Assembly (NCBI RefSeq): GCF_000620705.1
Contig: NZ_JIAR01000025.1
Location: forward strand, 131,501-195,500
DNA: 64,000 nt
Source of the DNA: Nocardioides sp. URHA0020
Lineage (GTDB): Bacteria > Actinomycetota > Actinomycetes > Propionibacteriales > Nocardioidaceae
Direction: 5' to 3'
Both the position numbers and the translations under genes were made by a program. The notes beneath the pieces were generated by a model that saw only the letters and a list, made by a program, of their open reading frames with translations, searched no databases and had not been told where the DNA came from. How positions within the stretch are numbered: the stretch's first letter is position 1; every line of letters begins with the position of its first letter. Shown piece after piece: positions 19,044 to 30,127 of the stretch.

Positions 19044-21709
19044 GCCGCGCTCCGCAGGCCGGTGAGCGACCGGGCGACCTCCGACGCCTCGGCCCGCGAC
19101 GCGCAGTCGAGCTTGCGGTAGACCACCTTGAGGTGGAACTTCAGGGTGTTGATCGAGATGTAGAGCTCGTCGGCGATCTCGCGCAGCGTGAGCCGGCTCG
19201 GCAGCATCCGGAGCACCTCGAGCTCACGCTCGGTGAGCTGCTCGGCCGGGAGCCGGCCCGGGTGGAGCGGAGCAGGGCCCCCGGAGACCGCGGCCCGGCG
19301 CAGCCGGTCCAGCCAGGACACCGGCGCGCGCCAGGCCAGCAGCTCGACCGCCTCGACGACCTCCCGCCCCTCGGAGGCGACCGTCTGGACCATGCCGTGG
19401 CCCGACGCGACCCGCACCGCCTCGAGCAGGTGGCGCTCGGCGTCCTCGGGTGCCTCGGTGGCGCGGAAGAGCGTCAGGTCGTGCACCACCCGGTGACGCA
19501 GGCAGCGCGGCTCGGCGGACTTCAGCGCGTCGTACGCCGGCCCCCGCTCGCCGGTGGCGAGCAGGATCCGGGCCGAGCCCACGGCCGACCAGAACGGGTC
19601 GGAGACCTGGCTCGCCCAGTCCCGGGCGCGCTCGGGGTCCTTCGTGGCCAGCGCCAGCTGGACGCCGACCGTGGCCAGCCAGGAACGGGCGCCCGGACCG
19701 GTCAGCTCGGTGTCGACCAGCTCGGCGGCCTCGCCGAAGATGCGACCGGCCGACTCGAGGTCGCCCTCGTCGACGCGCGCACCCACGAGCTGGAGCCGGG
19801 CGATCAGGACGCAGTGCGGCGTGGCCTCCAGGCAGTCGACCGAGCTCTCGAGCAGCAGCGGCAGGGCGTCCGTCAGGTTCCCCAGCTCGCGGTGGGCGAT
19901 CGCCTCGGCGGTCGTGGCCTCGACCCGCAGGATGGACAGGTTCGCCGCCTCGGCGGCCTTGCGGGCACCGGCGACGACCCGCAGGGCGTCGATAGGCCGA
20001 CCGGCCAGCGCCTCGCCGAGCGCCCGGGTGCCCTGGATGGCGATGCGACGCTCGGGCACGAGGTCGAGCGCGCGCAGGACGGTGCGCGCCTCCGGGCCCG
20101 ACTCGTCCCACTGCTCCGAGAGCGCTGCGTCGCGCGCGATCATGTTCCACGCGAACGGCCCCAGCGGGTCGAGCCACCACGTCTCGCCGAGCAGCTGCAC
20201 CGCCGACCGAGCCAGGGAGGCACCGTCGGCCCAGTGCCCGCGCAGCGTCGCCGCGATCGACTGGAGGACCTCGAGACGTGCCAGCAGCGCGGGGGCGAGG
20301 TCGAGCTCGTCGCGGACCGACCGGCTGGTCGCGTCGACCAGGGAGGTGAACCGGTGCCGGTCCAGGAGCAGGTGGCACCACGCGTACCGGATCATCGCCT
20401 GCACGTCCTCGGCGGCGACGGCGGCGGGGATGGCCGCGATCACGCGCTGGATGGTGCTCTCGTGCCCGCCGTCGTACAGGGCCGGCACCTGCGCAGCGAG
20501 CAGCCGCAGCGCCTCGCCCGGCTCGTCGGCGCGCAGCCAGTGGTCGAGGGCGGGGATGGCCTGCCCGTGCGCCTCGTACCACCCCGCCGCCCATCCCTCC
20601 AGCCGGCGCAGCCGGTCCGGCGAGCGCTCGGAGAGCACGGCCAGCAGCGCCTCGCGCACCAGTCGGTGGATCTCGTAGCACCCGGTGGGCTCGGTCCACG
20701 TCACGAACAGGCCGCGGGACTCCGCCGTGGCGAGCAGCTCGGACGCATCGGGGCGCTCGGCGAGCACCTGGGCCAGGCCCGGGTCGATCCGCTCCACCAC
20801 CGAGGTCGCCAGCAGCACGTCGACGAGCTCCTCGCTCTCGGCGGCCAGCACCTCGTGCCAGACGTAGTCCGCGAGGCGGCGCCCGCCGTCGCCGGTCTGC
20901 GGCAGGTAGCGCACGCCCCGGGCGCGGGCCGAGCGTGCCGTCAGCGCCGCGAGCTGAATGCTCGCCGCCCAGCCACCGGCGTGTGCGGCCGCGTCCCGCG
21001 CCTGGTCCTGGCCGAGCTCCGGGACGAGCCGGCCGAGCACTGCGAGCGCCTCGTCCGGGGTGAACCGCAGCTCCGCGAAGTGGACCTCCCCCAGCTGTCC
21101 CCGCGCCCGGAGCCGGTGGACCGGCAGCCGCGGCTCGTGGCGGCTGGCGATCACCACGCGCAACCAGGTCGGCAGGTGCTGGACGAAGAGCGCCAGGGAG
21201 GAGACGACCACCTCGTCGTCGTCGACCAGCTGCAGGTCGTCGATCACCAGCACCCGCGGGCCGAGGTCGCGCTCCTCGAGCTCGTCGAGCAGCGCGCCGA
21301 CGGCCGCGGTGAGCTGGCCGCCGCGACGGAACCGGTCGGCCACCGAGACCGCGCAGCCCGGGGCGATGCCCTCCAGGGCAGCCAGGATGCCGCGCCACAG
21401 CTGCACCGGGTCGCGGTCCGTCTCGTCGAGGGAGAGCCACGCGTGCGGAAGGTCCAGCCCGGCGACCCAGGTGGCCAAGAGCGAGGTCTTCCCCGAGCCG
21501 GCAGGGGCCACGACCAGCGTGACCGCGGCCAAGGTCTCCGGCGCGAGCAGCTGGTGCAGGCGCGGCCGGAGGATGAGGTGCGCCGGGTGGGCGGCGGGTC
21601 GCAGCTTCGAGGGGAAGATCGCGGAGCGGGCCGCCGACGACTGGGCGGCCAGCAGGCCGAGTCCGTCGACGTGGGAAGGATCGTGCCGGTCGTGCCGGTC
21701 GCGCCCCAT
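19016..21709 (-). CDS. LuxR family regulator, MalT/LAL type
   Basis: Large ATP-binding transcriptional regulator of 897 residues. Order: AAA/NACHT-like ATPase with Walker A VAPAGSGKTSLLATW (about residue 60) and Walker B VLVIDDLQLV; a winged-helix region; a long TPR-like helical sensor domain; and a C-terminal LuxR helix-turn-helix LTERELEVLRMLPS ... LREIADELYISINTLKFHL. MalT-type proteins are activated by a small inducer plus ATP and bind direct or inverted repeats near -35. GGAGGAG upstream fixes the start. It is convergent with and overlaps the DUF6325-SHOCT gene. It is the nearest candidate for the factor that reads the CCACCC-N6-GGGTGG palindromes, but nothing in sequence proves it. Confidence 0.9.
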   Translation of the reverse strand: MGRDRHDRHDPSHVDGLGLLAAQSSAARSAIFPSKLRPAAHPAHLILRPRLHQLLAPETLAAVTLVVAPAGSGKTSLLATWVAGLDLPHAWLSLDETDRDPVQLWRGILAALEGIAPGCAVSVADRFRRGGQLTAAVGALLDELEERDLGPRVLVIDDLQLVDDDEVVVSSLALFVQHLPTWLRVVIASRHEPRLPVHRLRARGQLGEVHFAELRFTPDEALAVLGRLVPELGQDQARDAAAHAGGWAASIQLAALTARSARARGVRYLPQTGDGGRRLADYVWHEVLAAESEELVDVLLATSVVERIDPGLAQVLAERPDASELLATAESRGLFVTWTEPTGCYEIHRLVREALLAVLSERSPDRLRRLEGWAAGWYEAHGQAIPALDHWLRADEPGEALRLLAAQVPALYDGGHESTIQRVIAAIPAAVAAEDVQAMIRYAWCHLLLDRHRFTSLVDATSRSVRDELDLAPALLARLEVLQSIAATLRGHWADGASLARSAVQLLGETWWLDPLGPFAWNMIARDAALSEQWDESGPEARTVLRALDLVPERRIAIQGTRALGEALAGRPIDALRVVAGARKAAEAANLSILRVEATTAEAIAHRELGNLTDALPLLLESSVDCLEATPHCVLIARLQLVGARVDEGDLESAGRIFGEAAELVDTELTGPGARSWLATVGVQLALATKDPERARDWASQVSDPFWSAVGSARILLATGERGPAYDALKSAEPRCLRHRVVHDLTLFRATEAPEDAERHLLEAVRVASGHGMVQTVASEGREVVEAVELLAWRAPVSWLDRLRRAAVSGGPAPLHPGRLPAEQLTERELEVLRMLPSRLTLREIADELYISINTLKFHLKVVYRKLDCASRAEASEVARSLTGLRSAAQPSSTLRR

Positions 21710-21764
21710 GCTGGCTCCTCCGTGAGACCCCAAGAACCCCCCGGTCAGCATCCCAACTCACCCG

Positions 21765-21783
21765 TTCGGGCGAGTCGCCCGAA
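21765..21783. promoter_or_regulatory. Palindrome upstream of the LAL regulator
   Basis: TTCGGGCGA-G-TCGCCCGAA, perfect 9-base arms around one base, 56 bases before the regulator start. Outside it CCCG and ACGGG extend the pairing with one bulged A. It may be an operator or a leader hairpin. Confidence 0.45.
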
Positions 21784-21785
21784 AC

Positions 21786-21846
21786 GGGCGAGATGCGCGT
21801 CGGGCGACATGCACGGCTGGGCGAAATGCACGGCTGGGCGAAATGC
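21786..21846. repeat. Four direct repeats GGGCGANATGC at 16-17 base spacing
   Basis: Copies at 21786, 21802, 21819 and 21836. The last two are identical over a 17-base unit that includes ACGGCT. They lie between the LAL regulator start and the katG terminator. Spacing near one and a half helical turns is unusual for a coding remnant; binding-site arrays (iterons) look like this. No gene is visible in this 179-base gap. Confidence 0.7.
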
Positions 21847-21847
21847 A

Positions 21848-21878
21848 CGAGGGGCCCGCGCAGCGCGCGGGCCCCTCG
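21848..21878 (-). terminator. Terminator of furA-katG
   Basis: Perfect 14-base inverted repeat CGAGGGGCCCGCGC / GCGCGGGCCCCTCG with loop AGC, 10 bases after the katG stop codon. Confidence 0.8.
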
Positions 21879-21888
21879 GGTCGGGAAC

Positions 21889-24625
<2,737 letters not shown>

Positions 24626-24638
24626 GCCGGCAGTCTTG

Positions 24639-24669
24639 CGCTCTTTCTTGAACGAGTCAAGAAAGAGCG
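24639..24669. promoter_or_regulatory. FurA operator / palindrome before furA
   Basis: Perfect inverted repeat CGCTCTTTCTTGA / TCAAGAAAGAGCG with a 5-base centre. It lies 14 bases before the furA ATG, and its AT-rich arms stand out from the GC-rich surroundings. AT-rich palindromes here are the known autoregulatory sites of FurA. It also lies 20 bases after the flotillin stop and could double as its terminator. Confidence 0.75.
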
Positions 24670-24688
24670 TGACGAAGGAGGCCGCCGG

Positions 24689-26101
24689 CTACTGCTGCTC
24701 CTCCGGCGCGGCCACCGACACGGGCGCGGCCACCGGCGCGGCCACCGGCACCGGCGCGGAGCCGGTCTCGGTCTGCTCGGACGAGCCGGCGCTGATCGAG
24801 GCGATCAGGCTCTGGGCGATGCCGAGTCCAGCGCCCCCCATCGTCATCGCCTTGGCCAGCAGGTCCTCGACACCGTCGCCGCCGTTGAGCACGACCATGT
24901 TGTCGACGTTCGCCATGGCCTGAGCGCCGGCGGCCACGATCTCGGGGTAGCGCTCCGCGATGATCTGCGCGATGACGGCGTCCTGGTTCTCGGCGAGCGC
25001 GTCGGCACGGGCCTTGATGCCGGCCGCCTCGGCGAGCCCCTTGGCCTTGATGACCTCGGCCTCGGCGTCACCGGTGGCCTTGGTGGCCTCGGCCTGCGCG
25101 TTGCCGGTCAGCGTCGTCTGCTGGGCCTCGGCCTGGGCACGCGCGATGGCGGCGTCCCGCTCCGCGTTGGCGATGGTCACCTGGCGGTAGGCCTCCGCGT
25201 CCGCCGGCTTGCGGACCTCGGTGTTGAGCACCTTCTCCTGGCGCTGCGCGTCCAGCTCGGCCGCGGCGGTCTCGGCGCGGACGACCTCCTGACGGGCCTG
25301 GGCCTGCATGAGAGGGCCGGCCTGCGCCGACTCGGCCTTGGCCTTGTCGACGTCGGCCTGGTAGGCCGCCTGCTCGATCTGGGACTGGCGGACCGCCTCC
25401 GCCTTGCGGGCGTCGGCCACCTGCTCGGCCTGGGTCGCCTCCTGGTCGCGCTGCGCGGCCGCGATGCGGGCGGCCGCCTCGATCGCGGCGGCCTGCGGCT
25501 TGCCGAGGTTGTTGATGTAGCCGACCTCGTCGTCGATCTCCTGGATCTGCAGCGAGTCGACGATGAGGCCGAGCTTGCCGAGGTCGTCGGCCAGGGACGA
25601 GCGGATGGCACTGGTGAGCGACTCGCGGTTGTGCAGCATGTCCTCCACCGAGAGCCCGCCGACGATCGCCCGCAGGTGGCCGGCGAAGAGCTCGTGGATG
25701 GTGCCGACCAGGACGTCCTCGGTCTGCTCCAGGAAGCGTCGCGCCGCGTTGGCGATGCTGGACTTGTCGTCGGCGACCTTGAAGACGACGACGCCCTTGA
25801 CCGTCAGCGGGATCGACTGGTTCGACGGCGCCTTCACGGTCAGCGTCGTGGTGCGCAGGCCGAGGTAGAAGCGGCGCACGGTCTGGAAGCCCGGGATGAC
25901 GGCGGTGCCGCGACCGACGACGATCTTGAATCCGCGACCGGTGTCTCCCGGCATGTCTGCCGAGCTCTCCCCGTGGGCACCGAGGCCGGAGATGATCAGC
26001 GCCTCGTTGGGCTCGGCGACCCGCCACACCAGCTTGAAGGCCAGGACGAGGAAGATCAGCGCGACGACGGCGACGCCGGCGATGGTCAGGAGTGAGATCA
26101 C
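24689..26101 (-). CDS. Flotillin-like SPFH protein
   Basis: Membrane-associated scaffold of 470 residues that organises membrane microdomains. An N-terminal membrane anchor (ISLLTIAGVAVVALIFLVLAF) is followed by the SPFH domain (about 30-215; FKIVVGRGTAVIPGFQTV, LEQTEDVLVGTIHELFAGHLR). A long Ala/Glu-rich coiled coil follows (about 215-370). The tail is Ala/Pro/Val-rich and probably disordered. It follows an NfeD-like gene by 31 bases; NfeD-flotillin (YuaF-FloT) pairs are a known functional unit. It has no lipid-anchor motif beyond the first helix. Confidence 0.93.
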   Translation of the reverse strand: MISLLTIAGVAVVALIFLVLAFKLVWRVAEPNEALIISGLGAHGESSADMPGDTGRGFKIVVGRGTAVIPGFQTVRRFYLGLRTTTLTVKAPSNQSIPLTVKGVVVFKVADDKSSIANAARRFLEQTEDVLVGTIHELFAGHLRAIVGGLSVEDMLHNRESLTSAIRSSLADDLGKLGLIVDSLQIQEIDDEVGYINNLGKPQAAAIEAAARIAAAQRDQEATQAEQVADARKAEAVRQSQIEQAAYQADVDKAKAESAQAGPLMQAQARQEVVRAETAAAELDAQRQEKVLNTEVRKPADAEAYRQVTIANAERDAAIARAQAEAQQTTLTGNAQAEATKATGDAEAEVIKAKGLAEAAGIKARADALAENQDAVIAQIIAERYPEIVAAGAQAMANVDNMVVLNGGDGVEDLLAKAMTMGGAGLGIAQSLIASISAGSSEQTETGSAPVPVAAPVAAPVSVAAPEEQQ

Positions 26102-26132
26102 GAAAGGGCTCTCTTCAGAGTCGCAGGGTGGG

Positions 26133-26369
26133 TCACATCGCCGCCGAGACGAAGACGATGCGGGGTTGCGTGTAGGACATGACGCGCACCAGCGTCCCGA
26201 TCGGGATGGTGTCGGTGCCGATGTACGGGTAGGCGTTGAAGGCCTCGCTGCCGCCGCGGACGGGCAGGATCACCTCGCCCACCAGCCCCGGGCCGACGGT
26301 GCCGGTGACCCGGCCCTCCTGGCCGACGACACCGCCGTCGTCGCGGTCCACCGAGGAACGGCGTGCCAT
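26133..26369 (-). CDS. NfeD-like OB-fold protein, short form
   Basis: Protein of 78 residues that corresponds only to the soluble C-terminal OB-fold of NfeD proteins (VGQEGRVTGTVGPGLVGEVILPV, AYPYIGTDTIPIGTLVRVM). The membrane helices and serine-protease-like part of long NfeD proteins are absent. It starts the operon with the flotillin gene 31 bases downstream and probably binds it at the membrane. A 20-base perfect palindrome lies 19 bases before its start and is a candidate operator. Confidence 0.8.
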   Translation of the reverse strand: MARRSSVDRDDGGVVGQEGRVTGTVGPGLVGEVILPVRGGSEAFNAYPYIGTDTIPIGTLVRVMSYTQPRIVFVSAAM

Positions 26370-26388
26370 GGAGCCTCCGAGTCTGTGG

Positions 26389-26408
26389 CGTCCGGGACGT
26401 CCCGGACG
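26389..26408. promoter_or_regulatory. Perfect 20-base palindrome upstream of nfeD-flotillin
   Basis: Two 10-base arms, CGTCCGGGAC / GTCCCGGACG, with no spacer. The position just before the nfeD-like start, and also upstream of prfC on the other strand, suits an operator for one or both. The inner GGGAC/GTCCC resembles the middle of a DevR box but lacks its outer bases and spacing. Confidence 0.5.
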
Positions 26409-26422
26409 GCGTCCTGTGACGG

Positions 26423-26446
26423 GGATTCAACCAGCGCAACGGGTAC
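26423..26446 (+). promoter_or_regulatory. SigF/SigB-like promoter upstream of prfC
   Basis: GGAT-N14-GGGTAC. It would give a leader of about 43 bases before the prfC GTG. A second, leaderless promoter lies downstream. Confidence 0.35.
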
Positions 26447-26483
26447 GGCGCATCCCGATCCGTCGAACGAGCGGGAGGGCCGG

Positions 26484-26489
26484 TAAGTT
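26484..26489 (+). promoter_or_regulatory. -10 hexamer of a leaderless prfC transcript
   Basis: TAAGTT lies 6 bases before the GTG start codon, the same geometry as TACGGT at 2383 and TACGTT at 5073. No ribosome-binding site precedes the GTG. Confidence 0.55.
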
Positions 26490-26495
26490 CTCCGG

Positions 26496-28061
26496 GTGTC
26501 CGACAACCGTCCCCGCCGTACCTTCGCGGTGATCAGCCACCCTGACGCCGGCAAGTCCACGCTCACCGAGGCGCTCGCGCTGCACGCGCGGGTCATCACC
26601 GAGGCCGGCGCCGTGCACGGCAAGGGCGGACGCCGCGCCACCGTGTCGGACTGGATGGACATGGAGAAGGCCCGCGGCATCTCGATCACGTCGGCGGCGC
26701 TGCAGTTCGTCTACCGCGACCACGTCGTCAACCTCGTCGACACCCCGGGCCACAGCGACTTCTCCGAGGACACCTACCGCGTGCTGTCGGCGGTCGACTC
26801 CGCCGTGATGCTCGTCGACGCCGGCAAGGGGCTCGAGCCGCAGACGCTCAAGCTCTTCAAGGTCTGCGCGCTGCGGGGCATCCCGGTCATCACGGTGATC
26901 AACAAGTGGGACCGGCCCGGCCTCTCCGCGCTGGAGCTGATGGACCTGATCGAGCAGCAGATCAAGCTGCGACCCACTCCCCTCACCTGGCCGGTCGGCG
27001 AGGCCGGCGACTTCCGCGGCGTGCTGGACCGCCGCACGGGCGAGTTCGTGAAGTACACCCGCACCGCCGGTGGCGCCACGCGGGCCCCGGAGGTCCGGAT
27101 GCCGGCCTCCGACGTCGGCGAGGCGGACGCGGCGGTCTGGGAGGCGGCGGTGGAGGAGCACGAGCTGCTGTCGGCCGACGACGCCGACCACGACCAGGAG
27201 CGCTTCCTGGCCGGTCGTACGACGCCGGTCATGTTCGCCTCCGCCCTGCAGAACTTCGGCGTGGCCCAGCTGCTCGACCTGCTGCTCGACCTCGCCCCGG
27301 CACCGCACGCGACGCCCGGCGTCGACGGCTCGGTGCGTGAGGTCGAGGACGAGTTCAGCGCGTTCGTCTTCAAGGTGCAGTCCGGCATGAACGCCGCGCA
27401 CCGCGACCGGGTCGCCTACGCCCGCGTCGTGTCCGGCGAGTTCGACCGCGGCATGATCGTCACCCACGCCTCGACCGGGCGGCCCTTCGCGACGAAGTAC
27501 GCCCAGGCCGTCTTCGGCCGGGAGCTGTCCTCGATCGAGCACGCCTACCCCGGCGACATCATCGGCCTCGTCAATGCCCAGGCGCTGCGCGTCGGCGACA
27601 CGATGTACGTCGGCGACCGGATCGAGTTCCCGCCGGTGCCGAGCTTCGCGCCCGAGCACTTCATGACCGCCACCGCCGCCGACATCGGCAGGTACAAGCA
27701 GTTCCGACGCGGCATCGAGCAGCTGGACCAGGAGGGCGTGGTCCAGGTGCTGCGCTCCGACCTGCGTGGCGACCAGAGCCCGGTGCTGGCCGCGGTCGGG
27801 CCGATGCAGTTCGAGGTGGTGCAGGAGCGGATGACCCACGAGTTCAACTCGCCGATCCGGCTCTCACGGCTCGACTACCAGCTGGCGCGCCGTACCGATG
27901 CCGCCGGGGCCACGGCGTTGTCCGGGGCCCGTGGTGTCGAGGTCCTCCAGCGATCCGACGGCACCTATCTCGCTCTCTTCGTCGACAAGTGGCGCGCCGG
28001 GACGACCGCCCGCGACAACCCCGACGTGCTGCTGGAGGAGCTGCCCGCGGGCGGTGCCTGA
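26496..28061 (+). CDS. prfC: Peptide chain release factor 3
   Basis: Translational GTPase of 521 residues that recycles RF1/RF2 from the ribosome after termination. The G domain has ISHPDAGKSTLTE (P-loop), the switch region ARGISITSAAL, DTPGHSDFSEDT, and NKWD; domains II and III follow (VFKVQSGMNAAHRDRVAY and the C-terminal alpha/beta part with GPMQFEVVQERM). The length matches E. coli RF3. The start is a GTG with a TAAGTT hexamer 6 bases before it, so the message is probably leaderless. It is a single gene, divergent from nfeD-flotillin, with a short hairpin over its stop codon. Confidence 0.97.
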   Translation: MSDNRPRRTFAVISHPDAGKSTLTEALALHARVITEAGAVHGKGGRRATVSDWMDMEKARGISITSAALQFVYRDHVVNLVDTPGHSDFSEDTYRVLSAVDSAVMLVDAGKGLEPQTLKLFKVCALRGIPVITVINKWDRPGLSALELMDLIEQQIKLRPTPLTWPVGEAGDFRGVLDRRTGEFVKYTRTAGGATRAPEVRMPASDVGEADAAVWEAAVEEHELLSADDADHDQERFLAGRTTPVMFASALQNFGVAQLLDLLLDLAPAPHATPGVDGSVREVEDEFSAFVFKVQSGMNAAHRDRVAYARVVSGEFDRGMIVTHASTGRPFATKYAQAVFGRELSSIEHAYPGDIIGLVNAQALRVGDTMYVGDRIEFPPVPSFAPEHFMTATAADIGRYKQFRRGIEQLDQEGVVQVLRSDLRGDQSPVLAAVGPMQFEVVQERMTHEFNSPIRLSRLDYQLARRTDAAGATALSGARGVEVLQRSDGTYLALFVDKWRAGTTARDNPDVLLEELPAGGA

Positions 28062-28074
28062 GCCACGCTGGCTC
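28060..28074. terminator. Small hairpin between prfC and the convergent FAD gene
   Basis: GAGCCA-CGC-TGGCTC, a six-base perfect stem that begins inside the prfC stop codon. Only 20 bases separate the convergent genes. Weak by itself. Confidence 0.3.
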
Positions 28075-28081
28075 GCCGCGG

Positions 28082-29656
28082 TCAGGACCGCCGACGCAGG
28101 CGCTGGTGCGCGAGAGCGGCTCGCGCCGCGTTGCTGCCCGCGGCCCCGTGGACCCCGCCGCCCGGATGGGCGGACGCGGAGCCGAGGTAGAGGCCGCGGA
28201 TCGCGGTCTCCGCGCGGCCGCGGCCGGGGATCGGCCGGAACACCAGCTGCTGGTGCAGCTGGGCGGTGCCGCCGTTGATCGCGCCCCCGACGAGGTTCGC
28301 GTCCCGGGCCTCGAGCTCGTGCGGTCCGAGCACGCGACGGGCGATGACCCGGTCGCCGAAGCCCGGCGCCCAGGACTCGATCCGGGCCTGCATCCGGTCG
28401 GCGAAGCGCTGCAGGTCGTCGTGGTCCCAGGCACCTCGGATGCCCTCGTCGCCGGCATCGCCGGTGGTCGTCTGCGGGACGTGGGTGTAGGCCCACATCG
28501 ACTCGGTGCCCTTCGGTGACCTCGTCGGGTCGGAGGTCGTCATCTGGCCGGCCAGCAGGAACGGCCTGGCCGGCACCGTGCGCGCCGCCACCTGGCTGGC
28601 CGCGTGGGACATGTCCTCGACCGAGTCCGCCACGTGCACCGTCCCCGGGGCGTACGGCGGCTCCCCGTCCCACGGCACCGGGCCGGAGAGCGCCCAGTCG
28701 ACCTTGACCGTCGAGGGGTCCTGCTGGAAGGACCGCATCCGGCGCACCACGCTGTCGGGCAGGTCGGCGGTGGCCACCAGGCCGCCGTACAGCTTCGGCG
28801 CAGCGACGTCGGCGATCACCACGTCCGACTCGTGCTGCTCGCCCGTCGCGGTGCGGACGCCGGTGACCCGGCCGCGCTCGACCCGGATCGAGACCACCTC
28901 GGAGGAGCACCGCACCTCGCTGCCGGCGGCGACCAGGCGACCGACCAGGGCGTCGGTCAGGGCACCGGCCCCGCCCTCCGGGACGGGCCAGCCGACCGTC
29001 TGCCCCAGCATCGACATGAGGATCGCCATCAGCCCCGACCCGGTGCCGTCCAAGGGGATGTCGGCATGGCCGGCGCCGCCGGACAGCAGCAGCCGGGGCG
29101 CCTCGCCCCGGAAGAGCGTGCGCCCGATCTCGGTGGCCGGGGTCAGCAGCATGCGGACGAAGTCGAGACCGCCGGCGGCACGGATGCGGCGGAGCCCGGC
29201 GAGTGTGGCGCGCACCGGCGGGAAGGGCGACAGCAGCGCCTCGACCAGCGGGTCGCCGACCGCGTCCCAGGAGGAGCACAACTGGAGCCAGGCGTCGCCG
29301 TCGCCGGGGCACTGCTCCTCGAAGAGCGCCGCGGTGACGTCGCGGTCGCGGTGGAGGATCGCCCACCGCCCGTCGGGCAGTCGGTGCCCGAGCACCGCAG
29401 GGGCGTGTCGCCACACCAGGCCGTGCTCCTCCAGACCGAGCGCGCGGACGACCGGCGACGCCGCGGCCAGCGGGTAGAACGCGCTCATCGTGTCGTGGAC
29501 GAAGTCGGGGTGGAGCTCGCGGTCGCTGCGCACCGCTCCCCCAGGCGTCGGCTGGGCCTCCAGCACCAGCACGGACCACCCCGCGTCCACCAGCAGGTTG
29601 GCCGCCACGAGGCCGTTAGGCCCCGCGCCGACGACGATCGCGTCGTAGCGGGTCAC
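28082..29656 (-). CDS. FAD-dependent oxidoreductase, phytoene desaturase/CrtI-like
   Basis: Flavoprotein of 524 residues. The N-terminal dinucleotide fold is YDAIVVGAGPNGLVAANLL (residues 4-22), followed by LVLEAQPTPGGAVRS, as in CrtI, carotenoid isomerase and the PYROXD2-like group. The C-terminal motif GLYLGSASAHPGGGVHGAAG is the second flavin-binding segment of that superfamily. No carotenoid genes are near, so carotenoid chemistry is not supported; PYROXD2-like is the safer label. GTG is chosen as start because it overlaps the SRPBCC stop (GTGA), making a two-gene operon; longer in-frame extensions would run through the upstream gene. Confidence 0.87.
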   Translation of the reverse strand: MTRYDAIVVGAGPNGLVAANLLVDAGWSVLVLEAQPTPGGAVRSDRELHPDFVHDTMSAFYPLAAASPVVRALGLEEHGLVWRHAPAVLGHRLPDGRWAILHRDRDVTAALFEEQCPGDGDAWLQLCSSWDAVGDPLVEALLSPFPPVRATLAGLRRIRAAGGLDFVRMLLTPATEIGRTLFRGEAPRLLLSGGAGHADIPLDGTGSGLMAILMSMLGQTVGWPVPEGGAGALTDALVGRLVAAGSEVRCSSEVVSIRVERGRVTGVRTATGEQHESDVVIADVAAPKLYGGLVATADLPDSVVRRMRSFQQDPSTVKVDWALSGPVPWDGEPPYAPGTVHVADSVEDMSHAASQVAARTVPARPFLLAGQMTTSDPTRSPKGTESMWAYTHVPQTTTGDAGDEGIRGAWDHDDLQRFADRMQARIESWAPGFGDRVIARRVLGPHELEARDANLVGGAINGGTAQLHQQLVFRPIPGRGRAETAIRGLYLGSASAHPGGGVHGAAGSNAARAALAHQRLRRRS

Positions 29657-30093
29657 GAGGCCGGTCGGCGCTCGACGACGTACGCCAGCCGCCGCAGGCT
29701 CTCGACGTTGCGCCAGCCGATGGGCAGGTCGCGCAGCGCCGTCGGGACGAGCGCCGCCGGCCCGCCTGCGACGTCCTCGTCGATCACGACCTCGGTCTCG
29801 GCGCCGTGCGCCTCCAGGCGGATGGTCACCCGGGCGGCACCGGCCGGCCAGCCCCGGGCGTGCAGGGTCAGCATCGAGCCCGGGACCATGTCGAGCACCT
29901 CGGTGCTGTCGTCGAGCAGCAGGGGCCAGGTCCCCACCGAGTGGTAGAGCTGCGAGCCCGGCTCGGGCCACGTCGCGTCGACGTCGCGCATCCGCGACGC
30001 CCCCACGACCCAGAGCGGATACAGCCAGCCGTCGGACAGCACCTCCCAGACGTGCTCGGGGGTCGCCTTCATCCTGCGCTTGTTGGTCGCCAT
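29653..30093 (-). CDS. SRPBCC family protein
   Basis: Protein of 146 residues with the START/Bet v 1-like fold: MKATPEHVWEVLSDGWLYPLWV (first helix region), LYHSVGTWPLLLDDSTEVLDMVPGSML (strands) and a C-terminal long helix (LRDLPIGWRNVESLRRL). Members bind hydrophobic ligands or act as cyclases; this one is probably a lipid-binding partner of the FAD enzyme with which it overlaps by 4 bases. Its promoter, GTGT-N14-GGGTAC, lies in the last bases of the alcohol dehydrogenase gene, and the start codon follows 10 bases later. Confidence 0.85.
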   Translation of the reverse strand: MATNKRRMKATPEHVWEVLSDGWLYPLWVVGASRMRDVDATWPEPGSQLYHSVGTWPLLLDDSTEVLDMVPGSMLTLHARGWPAGAARVTIRLEAHGAETEVVIDEDVAGGPAALVPTALRDLPIGWRNVESLRRLAYVVERRPAS

Positions 30094-30103
30094 GATGGTC
30101 CCG

Positions 30104-30127
30104 GTACCCCCCTCAGGGCTGGAACAC
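30104..30127 (-). promoter_or_regulatory. SigF/SigB-like promoter of the SRPBCC-FAD operon
   Basis: On the minus strand GTGT-N14-GGGTAC. The -10 hexamer ends 10 bases before the ATG at 30093. The -35 part lies inside the 3' end of the alcohol dehydrogenase gene. Confidence 0.5.

Noticed and set aside
21786..21846. Short regular repeats as a CRISPR array
   Set aside because: The repeats are 11 bases and spacers 5-6 bases, the spacers are not unique, and no cas gene is present.
28060..28074. Strong terminator for prfC
   Set aside because: The stem is only six bases. It is listed as a weak hairpin.
28082..29656. Carotenoid desaturase with a pigment cluster
   Set aside because: No crtB, crtE or cyclase gene is near; the partner is an SRPBCC protein. 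The flavin motifs are shared with many non-carotenoid oxidoreductases.
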